Source: Clostridiales bacterium (GTDB lineage: Bacteria; Bacillota; Clostridia; Oscillospirales; JAAYXM01). Taken from it: 26,763 nucleotides of DNA. The notes beneath the pieces were generated by a model. That model had not been told where the DNA came from and did not search any database. It saw only the letters and a list, made by a program, of their open reading frames with translations. Positions 22,402-26,763 of the stretch are shown here, piece after piece. The position numbers were made by a program, and so were the translations under genes. How positions within the stretch are numbered: the stretch's first letter is position 1; the number at the start of each line of letters is the position of its first letter. The stretch is from the NCBI GenBank assembly GCA_012515925.1, contig JAAYXM010000168.1, positions 1 to 26,763 of the forward strand. Direction: 5' to 3'.

Positions 22402-22683
22402 TTACTCTGTTATCGAGTCATCGATGATTTTATCCGCTATGTCGCTTGTCTTTGTTTTGTATTCGTTGTTTTTTACGCGCCGTGCAAGCTCGCTGACCTT
22501 GTCCGCGCGGATTTCGGGCATATCCTTGACAGCCTTAAGCGCGTCCCTGAATGCATTTCCGGTCTCGGACAAAGTGACGCTGTCACCGACGGAAGGGGCG
22601 CCCTCTTTGCGCACCTTATCCGTACGCGGGTTTTGCCGGTACAGGTTAATCGGGTTGGATTTGTTGATTTCGTTAATATTCAT
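22402..22683 (-). CDS. flgM: Anti-sigma-28 factor FlgM
   Basis: 93-residue inhibitor of the motility sigma factor; it is exported through the finished hook, which frees sigma-28. The C-terminal sigma-binding part shows VSELARRVKNNEYKTKTSDIADKIIDDSI, typical of FlgM, and the N-terminal half is charged and probably disordered. ATG 22683 has GGAG 8 nt upstream. It lies between the FlgG-like gene and flgN; the sigma factor it should bind is encoded at 24769-25518 in the same window. Confidence 0.93.
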   Translation of the reverse strand: MNINEINKSNPINLYRQNPRTDKVRKEGAPSVGDSVTLSETGNAFRDALKAVKDMPEIRADKVSELARRVKNNEYKTKTSDIADKIIDDSITE

Positions 22684-22700
22684 TATAACCACTCCAAATA

Positions 22701-23432
22701 TTAATAGCGAAGATGATTTGCCATGGCCTCCATATCGTCGGCAATCTGCAGGGCTCTGGAATTAAACGAATACGCCATTTGGGCGCGTACGACGTTAATT
22801 GTTTCTCCCATCTGCCGTTCCATCATGACGGGCGCAAGCTCGTCAAAGTATCCCGGGGCCGCCATGGCGAATTCATGCGGTATCGGCGGTCCCGAAGCCG
22901 CGGTTTCGCTGAACACGCCGGACCCCGAGAGAGCAAGCGCGGCAGTGTCCGCAAAGCGGACAACGGCGATTGGTAAGCCTTCGCCGCCGATATCCCCGTC
23001 GGGATAGATTACCCCGTTCACGACAACCGCGTCGGACGCGTTGTTCGTAAGCTCAATCCTTCTGAAGCTTGAATCAAGAACGAATTTACCGTCCTTCGTG
23101 CCCAGATAGAACCTGCCGCCCCGCTCGATAAGCTTGAAATCGCCGTTTGTTGTATAGGCGCGGTTTCCCGCGTCGTCCGCGACGGCAAAGTAGCCGCCCT
23201 GCCCGGTGATAACCATTTTAAGCGGGTTTACGCTTTCGGGAAACGGAATAAGCGATACGGCGCCGACTTTAACCCCGTACCCCGCGGACTCGCGGGTAAG
23301 AAGCTCCGAAAACTCGGCGCGCCTTACGCGATAGCCCGGGGTGTTTATATTCGAAATATTGTTCGCGATAACGTCAAGATTGGTTTGCTGCGCCGACATA
23401 CCGGCGGCGGATGTGTAAAAAGCCTGTATCAC
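22701..23432 (-). CDS. Flagellar rod/hook-basal body protein, FlgF/FlgG family (FlhP-like)
   Basis: 243-residue rod or proximal-hook protein. The N-terminal motif FYTSAAGMSAQQTNLDVIANNISNINTPGYRVRRAEF is typical of FlgG-like proteins, and the C-terminus ends with the amphipathic helix RAQMAYSFNSRALQIADDMEAMANHLR. The start is GTG with GGAGG 5 nt upstream, 13 bp after the preceding FlgF/FlgG-family gene. A pair of such genes upstream of late flagellar genes matches flhO-flhP of B. subtilis, which form the distal rod. Which of the two corresponds to FlgF or FlgG is not clear. Confidence 0.88.
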   Translation of the reverse strand: MIQAFYTSAAGMSAQQTNLDVIANNISNINTPGYRVRRAEFSELLTRESAGYGVKVGAVSLIPFPESVNPLKMVITGQGGYFAVADDAGNRAYTTNGDFKLIERGGRFYLGTKDGKFVLDSSFRRIELTNNASDAVVVNGVIYPDGDIGGEGLPIAVVRFADTAALALSGSGVFSETAASGPPIPHEFAMAAPGYFDELAPVMMERQMGETINVVRAQMAYSFNSRALQIADDMEAMANHLRY

Positions 23433-23445
23433 AATAACCTCCGGA

Positions 23446-24213
23446 TTACAGCCTTGCTATCTCGTTTGCGGCCTTGCCCATCGTATCGTCGAGCATTTTG
23501 ATTATCTGCTGGCAGCTTTCGAAATTGCGCTTGGCTTCCATCATATCGCGGGTCTCGGCAACGACATCAACATTGGAGTCCTCAATATGGCGCTGCAAAA
23601 CCGACGAGCCGCCGTCATCAAAGGCGTTTCCGAACACCGTGTTCGAGTAATAGCCCGAAGCGTCCCGCCGGAGAACGGATAAATCGTTAAACCCGGTTAA
23701 TCTGAACCTGTCCACATAGACTTGTTCGTCATCGGTATTCAGATAATATATCTCGCCGTTTTCCCTGACCTCGATTGATTCCATTTCGGGGCGTATTCTG
23801 CCGTTTTCGCCCAACACGTAATAACCCTCACGGGTTATAAGATAGCCGTCTTCACTGAAAATAAAATTGCCGGCGCGCGTGTACAAGACCCCGCCGGGAG
23901 CCTCGACGGTAAAAAAGCCGTCTCCGCGAACGGCAAAATCGGTAGCATACCCGGTGTTTTCAAGATTGCCCTGGTTGTATACGATTTTAACCTCGTCAAT
24001 CGCGCTGCCCAGGCTTAAATAACCCACGCTGCCGACATGCGCGGAGCTTCCGTACGAAAGCGCTTCTATCAGCACTTCGTCAAAGGACTTCACGCTGACG
24101 GATTCGCGTTTATACGCCCTTGTACTGATATTTGAAATATTGCTCGCGGTAATATTGAAGCGCTCGGCCTGAACCCGCATAGCGTAAGCCACGCCCTGAA
24201 TACTTCTGTTCAC
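23446..24213 (-). CDS. Flagellar rod/hook-basal body protein, FlgF/FlgG family (FlhO-like)
   Basis: 255-residue paralogue of the following gene. It starts MNRSIQGVAYAMRVQAERFNITASNISNISTRAYKRESV, then has the conserved central block FAVRGDGFFTVEAPGGVLYTRAGNFIFSEDGYLI and the C-terminal ESSNVD-like and RNFESCQQIIKMLDDTMGKAANEI regions. The start codon is GTG with GGAGG 5 nt before it. It is the first gene behind the sigma-28 promoter at 24267-24294, and so the head of the operon running down to csrA. Confidence 0.88.
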   Translation of the reverse strand: MNRSIQGVAYAMRVQAERFNITASNISNISTRAYKRESVSVKSFDEVLIEALSYGSSAHVGSVGYLSLGSAIDEVKIVYNQGNLENTGYATDFAVRGDGFFTVEAPGGVLYTRAGNFIFSEDGYLITREGYYVLGENGRIRPEMESIEVRENGEIYYLNTDDEQVYVDRFRLTGFNDLSVLRRDASGYYSNTVFGNAFDDGGSSVLQRHIEDSNVDVVAETRDMMEAKRNFESCQQIIKMLDDTMGKAANEIARL

Positions 24214-24266
24214 GTTTTCCTCCCACCTTCCGCCGGAATCCGGTTAAGCTAAAACGTCTATATATT

Positions 24267-24294
24267 CTATCGGCAGAAAACGCGAAAAAGTTTA
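24267..24294 (-). promoter_or_regulatory. Sigma-28 (SigD) promoter of the late-flagellar operon
   Basis: The minus strand shows TAAA (24291-24294), 16 nt, then GCCGATAG (24267-24274), differing from GCCGATAA only in the last base. It has the same spacing as the flagellin promoter. It lies just downstream of the swrB-like gene and about 54 bp before the first FlgF/FlgG-family gene. Confidence 0.88.
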
Positions 24295-24299
24295 TGCCG

Positions 24300-24749
24300 T
24301 CAGTTTTTTAAATCGAGTATCAGTCTCACCTCGCCCTGCCCCATGTCCATGATACGGGCGATTTCAGGTACGCTGCGGCTGTTTTTGTGATAATGCCGCA
24401 CCATTCTGCACTTCTCGGCATAATCGACATCCGTCCCCTTGCCGTAAAGGCTCTTTGCGCTCTGATTGCTTTCGGGCACATCACGGCTTTGTTCCGAAAT
24501 CCCGAGATGCAGGTTTTTTATCCTTTCGATATCCGAGTTTATCTCGCTTTTCGCTTTCTCCGTATATATCTCGATTTCCTTCATCATCTGCTCAAGTGAC
24601 AGATATAAATCGATAAGCTCGTTTTCCTTTTCCGCGATGGATTCCTTTCCGGCGTTCCTGCTGTTTACGTATAACAGGTACACAATAAAAGCCATAACCC
24701 CGATTATGGCTATACCCAGTATCGCGAACAGTATCATCAATGGATTCAT
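24300..24749 (-). CDS. SwrB-like (DUF6115-type) membrane protein with C-terminal helix-turn-helix
   Basis: 149-residue protein with one N-terminal membrane segment (about 4-26), a charged coiled-coil region (about 35-90) and a C-terminal segment KCRMVRHYHKNSRSVPEIARIMDMGQGEVRLILDLK that looks like a helix-turn-helix. The gene directly follows the motility sigma gene, 19 bp away, as swrB follows sigD in B. subtilis, where SwrB promotes flagellar type III export activation. Sequence similarity is not evident beyond architecture, so the name is positional. ATG 24749 is 11 nt from GGAGG; a TTG at 24758 is too close. Confidence 0.65.
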   Translation of the reverse strand: MNPLMILFAILGIAIIGVMAFIVYLLYVNSRNAGKESIAEKENELIDLYLSLEQMMKEIEIYTEKAKSEINSDIERIKNLHLGISEQSRDVPESNQSAKSLYGKGTDVDYAEKCRMVRHYHKNSRSVPEIARIMDMGQGEVRLILDLKN

Positions 24750-24768
24750 AGAAACCAAGTCCTCCGTT

Positions 24769-25518
24769 TTAGAATATACTGACCTTTAAGGCGCTAAGCT
24801 TTGTCCGAAGCTTAAGAAGCGCCTTGCTGTGAAGCTGTGAAACCCGCGATTCGGTGATTGACAGGACCTTGCTTATCTCTTTCTGGTTTAAGCCGTCAAA
24901 GTAGTACAGCGATATAACGGTCCTCTCGTTTTCCGTAAGCTGGTCTATCGTATCGCAAAGGGTTTTATGTATTTCATGCCTGACGCAATGCTCCTCGGGC
25001 GTTTCCGGGCTTGTCCCGCCGTACTCGAGATTCTCCATAATCTGCTCGTCAATCGAAACAATCTGATAAAAATACGTATCGTTCAGTATATTATTATACT
25101 CTTTCATGGTTATATTTAAATACGCCGCGACCTCGTCGTCCGTCGGAAGCCTGCCCTGGACGCGTTCAAGCTCCGCGAAAGCCTCCTCGATGCTTTTAAA
25201 TCTCTGCCGCATGCTTTTGGGTATCCAGTCCTGTTTTCTTATCTGATCTATTATCGCACCCTTTATTCTCCTGTGGGCGTATGTTTCGAATTTAACTCCC
25301 TTGTCTACGTCGAACTTCTCGATTGCGTCCATAAGCCCGAATATACCGCAGCTGTACAAATCGTCATAGTCGAAATGGTTCTTATATACGGGTACGAGCC
25401 TCATGGCGATTTCCTTCACCAGATGAAGGTAACGCGTCAATATCACGTTTCTTAACTCAACTTCGCGGCTTTGATTGAATTTTATCCATGTCTCCCTCGA
25501 AATTTCCTCAAAGCTCAC
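24769..25518 (-). CDS. sigD: RNA polymerase sigma-28 factor for motility (SigD/FliA)
   Basis: About 249 residues, the size of the FliA/SigD group. Region 2 is clear (YLHLVKEIAMRLVPVYKNHFDYDDLYSCGIFGLMDAIEKFDVDKGVKFETYAHRRIKGAIIDQIRKQDW), followed by a region 3 with RLPTDDEVAAYL and region 4 with the recognition helix in NQKEISKVLSITESRVSQLHSKAL. Two starts are possible: ATG 25524, one base after a GGGGG run, or GTG 25518, seven bases after it. I prefer the GTG because of spacing. It lies after cheB and before the swrB-like gene, as in the fla/che operon of Bacillota. Its promoters (18683, 24267) and its inhibitor FlgM are in this window. Confidence 0.94.
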   Translation of the reverse strand: MSFEEISRETWIKFNQSREVELRNVILTRYLHLVKEIAMRLVPVYKNHFDYDDLYSCGIFGLMDAIEKFDVDKGVKFETYAHRRIKGAIIDQIRKQDWIPKSMRQRFKSIEEAFAELERVQGRLPTDDEVAAYLNITMKEYNNILNDTYFYQIVSIDEQIMENLEYGGTSPETPEEHCVRHEIHKTLCDTIDQLTENERTVISLYYFDGLNQKEISKVLSITESRVSQLHSKALLKLRTKLSALKVSIF

Positions 25519-25545
25519 AAGCATTCCCCCATTCTCGCGTTCTTT

Positions 25546-26559
25546 TTATTTAAGCAGCATTTCCGGAATATTATCAAGCGGAACCCGGTATCTGACCGCG
25601 CCGAGCTCATACGCCTCCCTCGGCATTCCGTAAACGACACTTGTGCTCTCGTCCTGGCCGATTGTGATGTTCCCGTTCTTTTTCATATTCAGAAGACCCT
25701 GCGCCCCGTCCCTGCCCATGCCGGTGAGTATAACGCCGACGGCGTTTTTGTGATTAAGCTCGGCTATGGAATTAAACAGCACATCCACCGACGGGCAGTG
25801 CCCGTTTACTTTTTCACCTTTAGAGCATTCGACACAGTAAGAATCGTTTTTCTTAACGAGCCTCATATGATAATCGCCGGGCGCGACCAAAACCGTTCCG
25901 GGATAAACGGGTTCGTCGTTTTTAGCCTCTGTCACCCTCATCGCGCAGGAATCGTTCAGTCTGTTCGCGAACATTCGCGTGAATACCGGCGGCATGTGCT
26001 GAACAACCAGAATTGCCGGCGCCGTCTTCGGCAGCGCCTTGATAATCTTGAAAATCGCCTCGGTTCCGCCGGTTGAAGCGCCGATTGCGATTATTTTGTC
26101 CGTGTCTTTTACCGCGGTGTCCGTATACTGCTCCTTGCCGTGTTCCCGCTTGCCGACCTGATTTCCGACCTTTGCGATGGACGCGATTTTTACCTTCGCA
26201 ATCAGTTCTCTGAAGAAAACATCCTTGTCCTCGTCCTCCGCGCGGGTCTTGCACACAAAGTCCACGGCGCCCGCCTTCATGGCCTCGAACACATAGCTGC
26301 TCTCCGAGCTTATCGCCACAACAGGTATCGGGTACTGGGGCAGAAGCAGCTTCAGAAATGAAATCCCGTCGATTTTCGGCATTTCAATATCCAGAACCAA
26401 CACATGCGGGTTTGCGGCAATAATCTTGTCCCGCGCGTCGAAGGCGTCCTCCGCGGTGCCGACGACCTCGATATTCTTATCCCTTGACAGCTCTATCTTT
26501 ATCTTTTCTCTGAAAAACAACGAATCGTCAACTATTAGAACTCTGATTTTCTCTGTCAT
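25546..26559 (-). CDS. cheB: Chemotaxis protein-glutamate methylesterase CheB
   Basis: 337-residue response regulator that demethylates and deamidates chemoreceptors. The receiver domain has the acidic pocket VDDS (Asp 11-12), the phosphorylated Asp 57 in VLDIEMP and the conserved Lys in VDFVCK. After a linker rich in Lys and charged residues comes the CheB domain with catalytic Ser in GASTGGTEAI, His in VVQHMPPVFTRMFANRL and Asp in LTGMGRDGAQG, plus the VAPGDYHM motif. ATG 26559 lies 2 bp after the cheR stop with AAAGGTG upstream, so cheR and cheB are coupled and act as the opposing adaptation enzymes. Confidence 0.97.
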   Translation of the reverse strand: MTEKIRVLIVDDSLFFREKIKIELSRDKNIEVVGTAEDAFDARDKIIAANPHVLVLDIEMPKIDGISFLKLLLPQYPIPVVAISSESSYVFEAMKAGAVDFVCKTRAEDEDKDVFFRELIAKVKIASIAKVGNQVGKREHGKEQYTDTAVKDTDKIIAIGASTGGTEAIFKIIKALPKTAPAILVVQHMPPVFTRMFANRLNDSCAMRVTEAKNDEPVYPGTVLVAPGDYHMRLVKKNDSYCVECSKGEKVNGHCPSVDVLFNSIAELNHKNAVGVILTGMGRDGAQGLLNMKKNGNITIGQDESTSVVYGMPREAYELGAVRYRVPLDNIPEMLLK

Positions 26560-26561
26560 GA

Positions 26562-26763
26562 TTACACCTTTCGATATATAGAGGGTTTTATGTACTGAAA
26601 GCTTGTCTCGAACTTGTTCAGGGATTCGGACTGACCGATAAACAGATATCCCCCGTCTTCCGTGTACTCGTATAGCTTTTTGACGATTTTCAGCCGCGTC
26701 CCCCTGTCAAAGTATATCATTACATTCCGGCAAAAAATCACATGAAACTTACGTTTAAACGGA
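26562..26763 (-). CDS. cheR: Chemotaxis protein methyltransferase CheR, C-terminal fragment
   Basis: The last 67 codons of a gene that runs off the right edge. The frame reads FKRKFHVIFCRNVMIYFDRG, then a helix, then GGYLFIGQSESLNKF and IKPSIYRKV before the TAA at 26562-26564. The FCRNVMIYF and FIGxSESL motifs are diagnostic for the SAM-dependent CheR methyltransferase, which methylates receptor glutamates. The family's usual histidine in FIGHSESL is glutamine here. Its stop is 2 bp before the cheB ATG. Confidence 0.92.
   Translation of the reverse strand, partial: PFKRKFHVIFCRNVMIYFDRGTRLKIVKKLYEYTEDGGYLFIGQSESLNKFETSFQYIKPSIYRKV

Overview
The window looks like a chromosomal segment of a flagellated Gram-positive bacterium, most likely a member of the Clostridia (Bacillota) with roughly balanced GC (judged by eye, not computed). 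Support comes from an mraZ-rsmH-ftsL-PBP-murE division cluster, RNase J, a T-box riboswitch with intrinsic terminator, a lipoteichoic-acid-synthase-like enzyme, sigma-A promoters close to consensus, and a late-flagellar block with FliW/CsrA control and a sigma-28 gene followed by a SwrB-like protein. No transposase, phage gene, CRISPR array, tRNA or rRNA was seen.

Layout. (1) Positions 1-4409, minus strand: mraZ, rsmH, ftsL, a class B penicillin-binding protein and the first 26 codons of murE. A sigma-A promoter and three GTGG boxes at exact 10-bp spacing precede mraZ. The PBP reading frame is broken by one in-frame TAA between its SxN and KTG motifs. (2) 4503-4657: a dense run of small hairpins ending in the rnjA terminator. 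(3) 4672-8880, minus strand: RNase J with a structured leader, preceded by a nucleotidyltransferase/hexapeptide/phosphohexomutase-like fusion whose signature motifs are degenerate. (4) 9042-11078, plus strand: consensus promoter, T-box leader and an acyl-CoA-synthetase-like AMP-forming ligase. (5) 11257-13708, plus strand: a DegT-family aminotransferase and phosphofructokinase. (6) 13744-16711, minus strand: SDR dehydrogenase, DUF2752 membrane protein and LTA-synthase-like transferase, probably one operon. (7) 16831-17628, plus strand: an MscS-type channel. (8) 17730-26763, minus strand: cheR (partial), cheB, sigD, a swrB-like gene; then, from a sigma-28 promoter, two FlgF/FlgG-family rod/hook proteins, flgM, flgN, flgK, flgL, fliW and csrA; then flagellin from its own sigma-28 promoter with a CsrA-type leader.

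How the parts work together. The division cluster couples cell-wall synthesis to MraZ autoregulation. The flagellar block contains a complete late-gene control circuit: sigma-28 (SigD), its anti-sigma factor FlgM, the promoters it reads, and the FliW-CsrA-flagellin translational switch with likely CsrA sites in the flagellin leader. The most unusual items are the in-frame stop in the PBP gene, the T-box in front of a CoA ligase rather than an amino-acid gene, the hairpin array upstream of mraZ, and the apparently inactive sugar-nucleotide enzyme. The window is mostly conserved core and motility genes; I did not find a clear new defence or mobile system.
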